Origin: Leucobacter sp. CX169
GTDB lineage: Bacteria; Actinomycetota; Actinomycetes; Actinomycetales; Microbacteriaceae
NCBI RefSeq assembly: GCF_017161405.1
Contig: NZ_CP071051.1
Coordinates: 992,001-1,056,000 of the forward strand
Length of the DNA stretch: 64,000 nt
Reading direction: 5' to 3'
This document shows positions 1-8,247 of the stretch, in pieces. A program made the position numbers and the translations under genes. The stretch's first letter is position 1. Each line of letters begins with the position of its first letter. The notes beneath the pieces are model-generated. The model saw nothing but the letters and a program-made list of their open reading frames with translations. It was not told where the DNA came from and made no database searches.

Positions 1-1
1 G

Positions 2-934
2 GGCGAGGCGCAGCGCGCGCTGCGGGCCGCCGCCGCGCAGGACGTCGTGTCGGCGGGATCGCGTTCGTGGCCGGGAGAGGTGGCGCACCTCGACGCGGCG
101 CTTACCGCGCTCGTGCCCGACGAGCGCCAGCGCTTCCGCCTCGAAGAACTACGGAGGCCCACCCTCGGCGCGGCGATCACCGCGGAGGAGTGGGCAGCGC
201 GAGTGCAGCGGCTGGTCGACGACGAGCTCGAATCGCTCGCGAGCCCCCGCACCAGCCCGCACCAGGCGGTGAGTCGAGCCATGGCAGCTCTGCGCGGACG
301 CGTCTCGCAGCTCGCGGTGCGCGGCGTGCTCACGCCCGAGTCCGAGGTGCGCGACGTGCACGGGTGGTTCAACGCGGACAGCCTGTTCCTGGCGAGCGGG
401 GCCCCGGCGTCGCGCGTTCGGGAGGTGCTGGCGCTGATCGATGCCGGGGTCGTGCAGCTCGTCGGCCCCGACACCCGCGTCAGAGTCGACGAGGCCGGGG
501 GAGTGTTTCGCGCGGCGTCGAGCATCTCGGGCATCGAGGTGACGGCGCGGGCGCTCATTGAGACGCGGATGTCGAAGGGCAAGGTCCCCTCGACGAGCGA
601 CCCGCTGCTGCGAGAGCTGATCGGCCGGGGCGATGCGCGCATCCACGCGCTGCGCGGGGCCGAACGATTTGTCGAGACCGAGAGCATCGACGCGGTGCCG
701 CGCGAGGCGCCCGCGCACCCGCTCTCGCTCGTCGACGGGGCGGGCGAGCCCGACCCGCGGGTCTTGGTGCTCGGCATTCCCGCCGGAAGCACTCAGCCGG
801 GCAGCGCGATCGGCGCGGCGCCCGGCGTCCCGTCCCCGCTGCTCGCGGGCGCGGACCGCGCGGCCGAGGTAGTTCTTCAGCTGCGTTCGTGGGCGGGCAG
901 CGTGAGCGCGCGGCTGGAGTCCTCCCGTCGGTGA
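2..934 (+). CDS. FAD/NAD(P)-binding protein, C-terminal part (cut by left edge)
   Basis: The frame is open from base 2, so this is the 3' end of a longer gene; the GTG at 47 is probably internal. The C-terminal text (a WFNADSLF segment, then a long alanine-rich region, then GIPAGSTQPGSAIGAAPG before the end) resembles the end of the large actinobacterial FAD/NAD(P)-binding proteins of the NAD_binding_9 type, whose N-terminal Rossmann domain would lie off the window. The reaction is unknown. It converges on mtnK and is separated from it by a strong bidirectional terminator, so it is probably not part of the methylthioribose operon. Family assignment is moderate because the diagnostic N-terminus is missing. 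Confidence 0.6.
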   Translation, partial: GEAQRALRAAAAQDVVSAGSRSWPGEVAHLDAALTALVPDERQRFRLEELRRPTLGAAITAEEWAARVQRLVDDELESLASPRTSPHQAVSRAMAALRGRVSQLAVRGVLTPESEVRDVHGWFNADSLFLASGAPASRVREVLALIDAGVVQLVGPDTRVRVDEAGGVFRAASSISGIEVTARALIETRMSKGKVPSTSDPLLRELIGRGDARIHALRGAERFVETESIDAVPREAPAHPLSLVDGAGEPDPRVLVLGIPAGSTQPGSAIGAAPGVPSPLLAGADRAAEVVLQLRSWAGSVSARLESSRR

Positions 935-994
935 GGGGCACCTGTTTCCAGCGGGCGGTCCGGATCCTGCCCGGTTATCCGCCGCTCAACGAAA

Positions 995-1045
995 GGTGCC
1001 GCCGATCGAACGCGAACTCTTGAGTTCGATCCGATCGGCGGCACC
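995..1045. terminator. bidirectional stem-loop terminator
   Basis: Perfect 14-bp arms GGTGCCGCCGATCG (995-1008) and CGATCGGCGGCACC (1032-1045), with a second short inverted repeat AACTC/GAGTT in the loop. It sits between the convergent ends of the FAD/NAD(P) protein and mtnK. There is no clear T-run, as is usual in this genome. Confidence 0.75.
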
Positions 1046-1069
1046 CCGGGGGCTGCGCTGGCAGGCGCC

Positions 1070-2284
1070 CTACGCGAGGACGCGCGCCCCCACGATCTCC
1101 ACGAACTCGTTGATGTCGGTGTTCGTCTCCCACGTCCCTGCGAGGTCGCGCGCGGCGAGCAGCACCGCACGCGCGGCCGGGGCGCGAAGCGCGGGCTCGA
1201 GCGTCTCGATGTCGCGCACCTTCGCGGCGCCGACGATACGGCGGGCCATCTTGGCGGACGCGAACAGCAGCGCCTCTTGGCGGATGTGGTCGAGGCGGCG
1301 GCGTGCGAACGCCTCGCCGAACAGGCGAGTCTCGTGCCAGCCGGCGGCGAGGCGCAGGAACTCGGCCTCGAACGCGACCCACGTCTCGGAGACGAGCGAC
1401 AGCGCCCAGGCGGCACGCTCGGCATCGCCCAGCGCGTTGGCGCGGGCGGCCGCGAAGCTGTAGTTCGCGAACAGCGCGCCGAGGTCGAACGCGATCGGGC
1501 CGTAGAACGCGAACTCCGAGTCGAACGCCTTGACCGACTCAGCAGTCTCGCCGTCGGCGCCGCGCACCATGACCGAACCGGTGTGCAGATCGCCGTGAAT
1601 GAGCGCCTCAGCCTGGGTCATGAAGCGCCACTTCGCCTCGCCCATGGCCAGCGCGAACACCGGGTCGGCCGCGAGCGCGAGCGCGTCGTCGGCGTTCTCG
1701 GGCAGCACCTCGTTGCGCCCAATGTCGAACACGGGCTCCGTGAACACGAGGTCCTCGGTGATGACGCAGAGATCCGGGTTCTGGGTCGAGGCGATGCGCT
1801 GCGACACCTCGGTGCGATCGAGCCCGAGCATCGAGGTGCCGACGGCGACCGCCGCGACGTAGCGGCCGAGCTCGGCGGCCACCCCGTCGTGCCGCTCGCC
1901 GCGGTTCAGCGCGTCGCGCCACACCGAGTGGTCCGAGAGGTCCTCGATCACGATGATGAAGCGCTCGGGGTCGTACGAGATGACCTCGGCGACGAGCTCG
2001 GGCACGAGCGCGTGGTGGGTCTGCATCGACACGGCCTCGCGCGTCGCGCGCTCGGGCGTCATCGGCCAACCCTCGCCCGTCATCCGCACGTACGGCAGCG
2101 ACTGCTTCAGAATGATGCTGCCGCCCTCGCTGTCCGCGACGTGGAAGACGAGGTTGAGGTTTCCGTCGCCGATCTCGCGGATCGCGGTGATCCTGCCGGC
2201 GTCAATGATCGAGTGGGTCTCGTCGCGCGAGCGGAGGTAGTCCGCGATGTTGTTCGCGTCGAGGAATTCGTAATCGTAAGACAT
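1070..2284 (-). CDS. mtnK: S-methyl-5-thioribose kinase
   Basis: Phosphorylates S-methyl-5-thioribose (MTR) to MTR-1-phosphate in the methionine salvage route, in the cytoplasm. The 404-aa length is typical for MtnK. Kinase-like fold features are visible: glycine-rich GDGNLN near residue 39, an ATP-site lysine near 60, the catalytic-loop motif HGDLHTG at 230-236 and metal-binding DSEFAFYGP at about 255-263. It is the last gene of the minus-strand operon mtnA - lipoprotein - ATPase - permease - mtnK, 37 bp after the permease. Pairing with mtnA supports MTR as substrate; related kinases can act on 5-deoxyribose, which is a lesser alternative. ATG start at 2284. Confidence 0.9.
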   Translation of the reverse strand: MSYDYEFLDANNIADYLRSRDETHSIIDAGRITAIREIGDGNLNLVFHVADSEGGSIILKQSLPYVRMTGEGWPMTPERATREAVSMQTHHALVPELVAEVISYDPERFIIVIEDLSDHSVWRDALNRGERHDGVAAELGRYVAAVAVGTSMLGLDRTEVSQRIASTQNPDLCVITEDLVFTEPVFDIGRNEVLPENADDALALAADPVFALAMGEAKWRFMTQAEALIHGDLHTGSVMVRGADGETAESVKAFDSEFAFYGPIAFDLGALFANYSFAAARANALGDAERAAWALSLVSETWVAFEAEFLRLAAGWHETRLFGEAFARRRLDHIRQEALLFASAKMARRIVGAAKVRDIETLEPALRAPAARAVLLAARDLAGTWETNTDINEFVEIVGARVLA

Positions 2285-2321
2285 GCTCGTCCTTTCAGGG
2301 ACAGTGACCGAGGGCGCGGGC

Positions 2322-3365
2322 TTAAGTGGCGGGGGTGTATCTCACCTTTTTGCGCGACAGGGTGAACGAGAACAGCAGGGCGAGGATCACGACGAGGCCC
2401 TTGGCGGTGTCCTGATAGAAGTACTCGAAGCCCATCATGGTCATGCCAGTGAGCACGATAACGACGAGCACCGCGCCAAGCAGCGTGCCCCACGCGTTCG
2501 GCTTGTTCAGCCCGAGCACCGAGGTGCCCACGAGCGCGACGGCGACGGCCTCGAGCAGGCTCGAGGCGCCCGCGTTGACGTCGCCCTGGCCGATCCGGGC
2601 CACCAGAATGATGCCGGCGATCGAAGCGAACAGCGACGACATGACGTAGGCGGCGCCGCGGTGGAAGCCGACGCGGATGCCCGACAGGCGCGCGGCCTCG
2701 GGGTTCGCGCCGATTGCGTAGAGGATGCGGCCCCAGGAGGTCTTGGTGAGGATGAACCAGCACGCGGTGACGAGCACGAGCATGATGATGACCGGGATCG
2801 GCACGGGGCCGACGGTCCCGCGGTCAATCAGCAGGAAGGCAGGATCGAACTTGCCGGGGGCGACCGTGCCGTCGGGCATCGTCATGCCGGAGGACACCGA
2901 CTGGCCCGAGACGGGGATCATCTTCGCGCCCTGGATGACGAACATCATGCCCAGCGTCGCGAGCAGATCGGGGATCTTGCAGACGACGATGAGGAACGCG
3001 TTGATGAGGCCGACCGCGAGGCCCGCGACGAGGACGAACGTGATCGCCATGCCGGCGGTCAGGTTGTAGAACACCATCGACATGGCGGCGAGCTGCACGC
3101 TCAGCCCCGCGATCGAGCCGATCGAGAGATCGAGGCCGCCCACGATCATGCTGAACATGACGCCGAGGCCGAGAATCGCGGTGACCGAGGCGAACTTCAG
3201 CATTGAGAACAGCGAGTTGGACGTGGCGAAGGCCGGCTCGGTGAACGCGAAGAACGCGAACGCGACCACGGTGACCGCGAGGAACCCGTACTTGACCACA
3301 ATGTCTCGTACGCGATCCAGCGTGTTCAGCCGCACCTGGGCGGGAATTGCTGATGTATCGGCCAC
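2322..3365 (-). CDS. RbsC-type ABC transporter permease (probable methylthioribose importer)
   Basis: A 347-aa polytopic membrane protein of the branched-chain amino acid/ribose permease family, with about 8-10 hydrophobic segments and the family loop around residues 200-215. It would form the membrane channel of a sugar ABC importer with the ATPase encoded 1 bp upstream and the lipoprotein before that. Start is GTG at 3365, directly after the ATPase stop. Its place between mtnA and mtnK points to methylthioribose, or a similar 5-substituted ribose, as cargo; this is inference from context. A single permease gene suggests a homodimeric channel. Confidence 0.8.
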   Translation of the reverse strand: MADTSAIPAQVRLNTLDRVRDIVVKYGFLAVTVVAFAFFAFTEPAFATSNSLFSMLKFASVTAILGLGVMFSMIVGGLDLSIGSIAGLSVQLAAMSMVFYNLTAGMAITFVLVAGLAVGLINAFLIVVCKIPDLLATLGMMFVIQGAKMIPVSGQSVSSGMTMPDGTVAPGKFDPAFLLIDRGTVGPVPIPVIIMLVLVTACWFILTKTSWGRILYAIGANPEAARLSGIRVGFHRGAAYVMSSLFASIAGIILVARIGQGDVNAGASSLLEAVAVALVGTSVLGLNKPNAWGTLLGAVLVVIVLTGMTMMGFEYFYQDTAKGLVVILALLFSFTLSRKKVRYTPAT

Positions 3366-3366
3366 T

Positions 3367-4887
3367 TTAGGCCACCTCCGTCATGCTCTGAACGATCTGT
3401 TCGTTTGTAATTTCTTGGGCGCGCGCGTCGAGGGTGATGGTGCCCTCGACCATGACGATGATGCGGTCCGCCATCTCGCGAATCTCTTCCACGTCGCTGC
3501 AAATCATGACGACCGCGCTGCCGTTCGCCGCCTGCTCGCGGGCGCGCGTGGAGATCACGCGACGCGCGCCGATGTCGACGCCGCGGAACGGCTCGTCGAG
3601 CACGAGGACCTTGGGGGAACGCTGCATCCAGCGCGCGACCATGACCTTCTGCTGGTTACCGCCCGAGAGGGCGTCGACCGCCTGCTCGGGGCCGGTCGTG
3701 ACGACCGCAAACTGGTCGATCGCGTGCTGCGCGCGCGAGCTCTCCTTCGCGGTGCTGAGGGTCAGGCCCTTGAGAACGTCGCTGAGGAAGGGGAGCGAGA
3801 GCGTGCGCGCCACCGACCAGCCCGGCAGCATGCCTTGCGCGGCGCGGTCCTCGGGAACGAGGTACACGCCCTGCGCGATCGCCGCCTTTGGGGAGGTGGG
3901 CGCGAAGGGGGCGCCCTGCAGCGTCATGGTGCCGCTCGTGTTTTTGCCGGCGCCAAAGATGCGCTCGGCGAGCTCGGTCTTGCCTGCGCCGATGAGGCCG
4001 ATCACGCCGGTGACCTCACCGCCGCGGATCTCGAGGTCGATCGGGCGACTGGACTCGAAGATCTGGTGGCCCTCGATGCGCAGCACGGCCTCGGTGCCGC
4101 GCAGCTCGTCGAGCTGGGCGGCGTCGCTCAAGACGCCCTCGCCGAGCATCGCGGTGACTGCGGCACCCAGGTTAAAGGGGAGGGTCTGCGTGTCGACGAT
4201 GCGTCCGTCGCGCAGCACCGCGAGCTCATCTGCGAGCGAGTTGATCTCGCTGAGCCGGTGCGAAACATACAGGATCGCGACGCCGCGATCGCGCAGCTTC
4301 CGCACGATCGCGAAGAGGCGCTCCGACTCGCTCTGCGAGAGGGTCGAGGTGGGCTCGTCCAAGATGAGCACCTCGGGGGTGGTGGACAGGGCGCGCGCCA
4401 GCAGGAGCATCTGGCAGTCGGCGATGCCGAGCTCGTAGACGTCCTGGCGCAGAAATGCGTCGTCCCAGTCGAGGTCGAGAGTCGCGGCGATTTCCCGCGC
4501 CCGCGGCAACAGGCTCCGCAGCGAGGCGATGCGGGCGGTCTCGCCGAGCGCGATCTCTTCGAACAGGAGGTTCTCGGCGACGCTGAGGCCGGGCACGATC
4601 GCGTCGTCGATGCGCTGGTGCACGGTGCGAATGCCGAGGCGAACGGCCCCCATGGGGGTGTCGTACTCGACCGTCTTGCCGCCCACCTGCACCTGACCAG
4701 CGGTCTGGTCGTGCACGCCCGCGAGCACCTTGATGAGCGTCGACTTGCCGGCGCCATTCGCGCCGAGCAGCGCCGTCACCTTGCCCGGAAAGAGCTGCAG
4801 GTCCACCCCTTTCAGTACTCGGTTGGGGCCGAAGTTCTTCATGAGGTCGACGAGCGCGAGCGCCGGGGTGGTTCCTGTGGGGTCCAT
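3367..4887 (-). CDS. sugar ABC transporter ATP-binding protein (probable methylthioribose importer)
   Basis: About 506 aa with two tandem ABC domains (RbsA/MglA type). Walker A GANGAGKST lies at about residues 42-50; the second half carries GLIGAGKTEL and the signature LSGGNQQK. It energises sugar import at the inner face of the membrane. I chose ATG at 4887 over 4935 because GAGGA lies about 8 nt upstream of 4887 and the extra 16 residues look non-coding and overlap the intercistronic hairpin. In operon with the lipoprotein upstream and the permease downstream (1 bp gap). Substrate by context is methylthioribose. Confidence 0.82.
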   Translation of the reverse strand: MDPTGTTPALALVDLMKNFGPNRVLKGVDLQLFPGKVTALLGANGAGKSTLIKVLAGVHDQTAGQVQVGGKTVEYDTPMGAVRLGIRTVHQRIDDAIVPGLSVAENLLFEEIALGETARIASLRSLLPRAREIAATLDLDWDDAFLRQDVYELGIADCQMLLLARALSTTPEVLILDEPTSTLSQSESERLFAIVRKLRDRGVAILYVSHRLSEINSLADELAVLRDGRIVDTQTLPFNLGAAVTAMLGEGVLSDAAQLDELRGTEAVLRIEGHQIFESSRPIDLEIRGGEVTGVIGLIGAGKTELAERIFGAGKNTSGTMTLQGAPFAPTSPKAAIAQGVYLVPEDRAAQGMLPGWSVARTLSLPFLSDVLKGLTLSTAKESSRAQHAIDQFAVVTTGPEQAVDALSGGNQQKVMVARWMQRSPKVLVLDEPFRGVDIGARRVISTRAREQAANGSAVVMICSDVEEIREMADRIIVMVEGTITLDARAQEITNEQIVQSMTEVA

Positions 4888-4911
4888 GTGCTGAGTCCTC
4901 GAGGGGTTTGA

Positions 4912-4939
4912 CGGGGTGCCCGCACTCGCGGGCACCCCG
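4912..4939 (-). terminator. intercistronic stem-loop after the binding-protein gene
   Basis: Perfect 12-bp arms CGGGGTGCCCGC / GCGGGCACCCCG around the loop ACTC, immediately after the lipoprotein stop and before the ATPase start. A partial terminator or mRNA-stabilising hairpin at this place would give more binding protein than transporter. The rhamnose operon has a hairpin at the same relative position. Confidence 0.6.
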
Positions 4940-4945
4940 TTCGGT

Positions 4946-6046
4946 TTAGAAGGAGACGACCGGGATCCAGTCCGCGGCCGAAACTTCCGAGATGTTCAGC
5001 GACGGCTCGGCCGCGCGGAGGTCATCCATGTTCTTGATCTTCTTCTCGAGCAGCATGTCCTGGGTGACCAGGATCGGCGGGAAGTCGACCGTGTCAACGT
5101 CGAGCTCGCCGGCCATGTGCAGCGCGAGCGTGCGCATGACGGCAGCGCCGATGGCGTTCGGGTCGGTCGCGCCGGTGGCGACCCAGCGGCTGCCCTCGGC
5201 GGTCATGAGCTCGATGTCGGCGTTCGAGATGTCGGCGCCGTAGACGAGGATGTCCTCGGTGCCGGGAACCTGGTCGAGGCCGGTGAGCGTGCCCTTGGTG
5301 AACTCGTCGTACGGCGCGTAGATCGCCTTGACGCCCGGGTTCGCCTGCACCGAGGCGGTCACCATGGGGGCCGTGTCGGTCGCGGAAGAGTTGGTGAAGT
5401 TGCCCGTCTTGAACAGCTGCTTCCAGCCGTTCGCGGTGAGGGCTTCCTGCCACACGACGTCGCGGCGGTCGAGCGGGGCGATGCCGTCGTAGTTGACGTA
5501 GCCGACGTCGACGCCCTCGCCGATGTCGGCCTTCATCTGGTCGAGCACGAGCGAGGCCATGAGCGCATCGGACTGCTGCGTCTGGATGGCGTCGGGCGCG
5601 CAGGCCTGGATCTCGACGTCGTAGATGATGACGAAGATGCCCTTGTCGATGGCCTTGTTGACGCCCTCGCAGAGCGTGTCGGGGAGGCCGTGGCGCACAA
5701 TGATGCCCTCGGCGCCGGACGAGATCGCCTGGTCAAGTTGCGACGCCTGCTTGGCGTTGTCGCCCTGCGCGTCGAACACCTGCAGGTCGATACCGATGGC
5801 CTCGGCCTGCTGGCGCGTGCCGTTCAGGTACTGCTGGAAGTAGTCGCCCTGGCCCGACTGCTGCACGATGGCAATCTTGGTGCCCTCGGTGTCAAACGGA
5901 GCGGGGGCGTCGGCGGTCGCTGCCGCGACGCTCGCGCCCTCGCCCGCGGCCTTCGGGGCGGCGGTGTCGCCCTGCGTGCAGCCCGCGAGGGTGAGCGCCA
6001 GGACGGCTGCGGCGCTGAGCGCACCAGCTGTTTTCATCATTCGCAT
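4946..6046 (-). CDS. sugar ABC transporter substrate-binding lipoprotein (probable methylthioribose)
   Basis: About 366 aa. It has a signal peptide with lipobox LAGC (lipid-modified Cys near residue 23), then a small Ala/Gly linker and a periplasmic-binding-protein type 1 (ribose/galactose-like) fold with motifs such as GIDLQVFDAQGD and EGIIVRHGLPD. It would be tethered outside the membrane and deliver sugar to the permease. I prefer ATG at 6046 over 6070: AAAGGA lies about 8 nt before it and the signal peptide then begins MRMMKTAG. It lies 47 bp after mtnA in the same operon, which suggests methylthioribose as ligand. Confidence 0.8.
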   Translation of the reverse strand: MRMMKTAGALSAAAVLALTLAGCTQGDTAAPKAAGEGASVAAATADAPAPFDTEGTKIAIVQQSGQGDYFQQYLNGTRQQAEAIGIDLQVFDAQGDNAKQASQLDQAISSGAEGIIVRHGLPDTLCEGVNKAIDKGIFVIIYDVEIQACAPDAIQTQQSDALMASLVLDQMKADIGEGVDVGYVNYDGIAPLDRRDVVWQEALTANGWKQLFKTGNFTNSSATDTAPMVTASVQANPGVKAIYAPYDEFTKGTLTGLDQVPGTEDILVYGADISNADIELMTAEGSRWVATGATDPNAIGAAVMRTLALHMAGELDVDTVDFPPILVTQDMLLEKKIKNMDDLRAAEPSLNISEVSAADWIPVVSF

Positions 6047-6093
6047 CGTTGCGTTCCTTTCAATCTTCATGGTGTGTTCGGTCCTGCGGTGAT

Positions 6094-7134
6094 CTAGCCG
6101 TTGCTCGTGGCGGGGTAGAGCGGTTGAGGCGCGCGATCGGCCTCGACTACTCCGTGCTCGGTCACGATGGCAGAGATCAGATCATGGGGGGTGACGTCGA
6201 AGGCGGGGTTGAACGCCCGAACGCCCTCGGCGGCGGCGCGGACGCCAGCGAACGAGAGCACCTCGTCGTCCGAGCGCTCTTCGATCTCGATGGCGTCGCC
6301 CGTGAGCGTCGACTCGTCGACGGTTGAGTAGGGCGCGGCGACGACGAAGGGGATTCCGGCGCGCGCGCAGGCGAGGGCGAGCGCGACGCTGCCGACCTTG
6401 TTCGCGGTGTCACCGTTGGCAGTAATGCGGTCGGCGCCGATGACGGCGAAGTCGACGAGTCCGCGGAGGATGGTCGAGGCCGCAGCGCCGTCCACCTCGA
6501 CGACGTGGTTGATGCCGTCGTTCTTCAATTCCCAGCTGGTCAGGCGCGTGCCCTGCAGGAGGGGGCGCGTCTCATCGACATAGACGAGCTCGAGCTTGCC
6601 TCGGTTGTGCAGTTCGTGCAGGATCCCGTATGCCGTGCCCCACGCAGTGGTGGCGAGCGCGCCGGTGTTGCAGTGGGTCACTGCGCGCAGGGGGCGGTCC
6701 CCGACGCGGGCGAGCAGCCAGTCGGCGCCGAGCGACGAGAGCTTGCGGTTTGCCGCCTCGTCCTCAACGGCAATCGCGTGCGCCTCGGCGAGGGCGCGGT
6801 CGAAATCCCCGCCGGCGACCGACTCGACTCGGCGCGCACCCCAGGCGAGATTGACCGCGGTCGGACGGGCGAGGGCGATCGCGTCGATCGCCGCGGTCGT
6901 CTCGGCCGCGCTCCAGCCCTTGCGTGATCCCTCGAGCAGCGCGAGTGCCACGCCGTACCCGCCCGCGGCGCCGAGTGCCGGGGCACCGCGCACGGCGAGG
7001 CGGTTGATCGCGTCGATGAGCACATCGCTTGAGTCGACCTCGAGGTAGGTCTCTTCGCTCGGGAGGAGCGTCTGATCGAGCAACCGGATGTGAGACTCGG
7101 TTCCCGCGTTGACCCATTCAATTGCGCGCACCAT
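6094..7134 (-). CDS. mtnA: S-methyl-5-thioribose-1-phosphate isomerase
   Basis: Converts MTR-1-phosphate to methylthioribulose-1-phosphate in methionine salvage. The 346-aa protein shows the family hallmarks: RGAPALG at about 49-55, THCNTGALAT with the catalytic Cys near 155, DETRP near 187, GADRITANGDTANKVG with the catalytic Asp near 235, and FNPAFDVTP near the C-terminus. It is the first gene of the minus-strand transporter/kinase operon and is read from the operator-containing promoter shared with the divergent GntR gene. The later salvage genes (mtnB, mtnC, mtnD) are not in this window. ATG start at 7134. Confidence 0.92.
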   Translation of the reverse strand: MVRAIEWVNAGTESHIRLLDQTLLPSEETYLEVDSSDVLIDAINRLAVRGAPALGAAGGYGVALALLEGSRKGWSAAETTAAIDAIALARPTAVNLAWGARRVESVAGGDFDRALAEAHAIAVEDEAANRKLSSLGADWLLARVGDRPLRAVTHCNTGALATTAWGTAYGILHELHNRGKLELVYVDETRPLLQGTRLTSWELKNDGINHVVEVDGAAASTILRGLVDFAVIGADRITANGDTANKVGSVALALACARAGIPFVVAAPYSTVDESTLTGDAIEIEERSDDEVLSFAGVRAAAEGVRAFNPAFDVTPHDLISAIVTEHGVVEADRAPQPLYPATSNG

Positions 7135-7199
7135 GCGTGGTGAATCCTTTCGACGTCGCTGTCGTCCCGCAGCGAAGCGCGAGAAGATCTGTTGAGGAA

Positions 7200-7229
7200 A
7201 AGCTATTGGTTGTCTTACAACCTTGTCAA
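7200..7229 (-). promoter_or_regulatory. mtnA operon promoter
   Basis: On the minus strand a perfect -35 TTGACA (7229-7224) is followed by an 18-bp spacer and TAGCTT (7205-7200), which fits TANNNT. The putative GntR operator fills the spacer. Transcription would start near 7193, about 60 nt before mtnA. The -35 overlaps TTGTCA of the opposite promoter. Confidence 0.6.
7208..7222. promoter_or_regulatory. putative GntR operator GGTTGTCTTACAACC
   Basis: A perfect inverted repeat GGTTGT-CTT-ACAACC sits between the -35 and -10 boxes of the mtnA promoter, a classic repressor position. A second partner half-site GTTGTAG follows at 7232-7238, pairing with CTTACAAC at 7214-7221. Both lie between the divergent gntR and mtnA genes, so the neighbouring GntR/UTRA protein is the natural binder. 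Confidence 0.6.
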
Positions 7230-7253
7230 ACGTTGTAGGGTTCTCTGTACATT
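7223..7253 (+). promoter_or_regulatory. possible gntR promoter
   Basis: TTGTCA at 7223-7228 and TACATT at 7248-7253 with a 19-bp spacer, which is long. It overlaps the mtnA -35 on the other strand, so repressor binding could control both directions. Weak evidence. Confidence 0.35.
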
Positions 7254-7319
7254 AGGGCGGGTCAAGGAATCCACGAAAATGGGGCGCAATGTTGCGCAAT
7301 CTTGCGGAAGGAATCAGAC

Positions 7320-8036
7320 GTGGCAAAGCCAGGATCCCGGGTAGCGCTGGTGGGCGACGGAGTGCGGGCATCGATCCGTTCGGGGGAGTACGGTGCGGGC
7401 GATCGCCTCCCGACCGAAGCGACGCTCGCCGAGCTCTACGGCGTCTCTCGCCCGACGGTGCGGGCAGCGCTGCGCGAACTTGAGGTCGGCGGTCTCGTAA
7501 ACACCCGGCACGGAGTGGGGTCGTTCGTTGTTGAACGCCCTGCGGTGCACGTGGGGCTCGAACGCCTCGATTCCATTTCCGAGTCGATTCGCGCGACCGG
7601 CAAAGAGCCGGGGATGGTGTTCAAGGCCAGGAACCTCCGGCCGCTGCTGCCCGACGAGGCCGAGAAACTCGGGGTTCCCGGGGACACGCTGGCGCTCGAA
7701 CTGCGCCGAACGATCCTGGCCGACAACGTGGTGGTCGCCTTTTCGTACGACCTCATGCCGGTCGGCGTGTTCCCTGAGGGCGGCGACCCGGAATCGGTGC
7801 GGGGCTCGCTGTTCGAGTACCTCCGGGTCGACCGTGGCATGCACCCGCACCATGCCGTCGCCGAGATCCATGCCGTGCAGTCGGACCACATCGCGTGGGA
7901 GACCCCGCCCGGCCAGTCCGCCCTGTACGTCCTGCTCGATCAGGTGCACTTCGATCACGCGGACCGGGCGCTCCTGTACTCGCGCACGTACTTCCTCGAG
8001 GGGCGTTATGTCTTCTCGATCCAGCGGACGACGTAG
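7320..8036 (+). CDS. GntR/UTRA (HutC-type) transcriptional regulator of the mtn operon
   Basis: A 238-aa DNA-binding regulator with an N-terminal GntR winged helix (about residues 5-75, including RLPTEATLAELYGVSRPTVR) and a C-terminal UTRA ligand domain (about 90-235) that binds small effectors, often sugar phosphates or amines. I chose GTG at 7320 because GGAAGGA lies 7 nt upstream; the TTG at 7302 would include this Shine-Dalgarno in the protein. It is divergent from mtnA with a perfect dyad in the shared promoter, so it probably represses the mtn transporter operon and itself. The effector could be methylthioribose or its phosphate (inference). Confidence 0.85.
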   Translation: MAKPGSRVALVGDGVRASIRSGEYGAGDRLPTEATLAELYGVSRPTVRAALRELEVGGLVNTRHGVGSFVVERPAVHVGLERLDSISESIRATGKEPGMVFKARNLRPLLPDEAEKLGVPGDTLALELRRTILADNVVVAFSYDLMPVGVFPEGGDPESVRGSLFEYLRVDRGMHPHHAVAEIHAVQSDHIAWETPPGQSALYVLLDQVHFDHADRALLYSRTYFLEGRYVFSIQRTT

Positions 8037-8164
8037 CTGCTCGGCGTAAGAAGCTGACAACGGCGCCTCAGATGTATGACAACTGTGGCCCTGCCGCAGG
8101 GTGATGATCCGAGGCAGACCGGGCCTCGCCCCGGCCCGGATCCTGCGAGAGCACACGCACAAAA

Positions 8165-8228
8165 GAGTAGATCTGCAGCAGATCGAACGAAAAGGGGCTT
8201 TTCGGTCATATCTGCTGCAGATCTACTC
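8165..8228. terminator. nested perfect inverted repeat between convergent genes
   Basis: Nineteen-bp arms GAGTAGATCTGCAGCAGAT (8165-8183) and its exact complement (8210-8228). Inside lies a second hairpin CGAAAAG-GGG-CTTTTCG (8188-8204). Each long arm is itself nearly palindromic (ATCTGC-A-GCAGAT). It lies between the ends of gntR and the MFS gene, so a bidirectional terminator is the simplest reading. The rest of 8037-8247 holds no gene that I can support. Confidence 0.7.
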
Positions 8229-8247
8229 ACGAGTGAAAATGGCAGCG

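Noticed and set aside
2283-3206. Long plus-strand open frames opposite the mtn operon
   Set aside because: They mirror codon bias of the minus-strand genes, show no ribosome site and give His/Asp/Arg-rich text with no domain.
7135-7319. SAM or other methionine-type riboswitch before mtnA
   Set aside because: The 60-nt leader is too short and has none of the conserved parts; a protein operator explains the region better.
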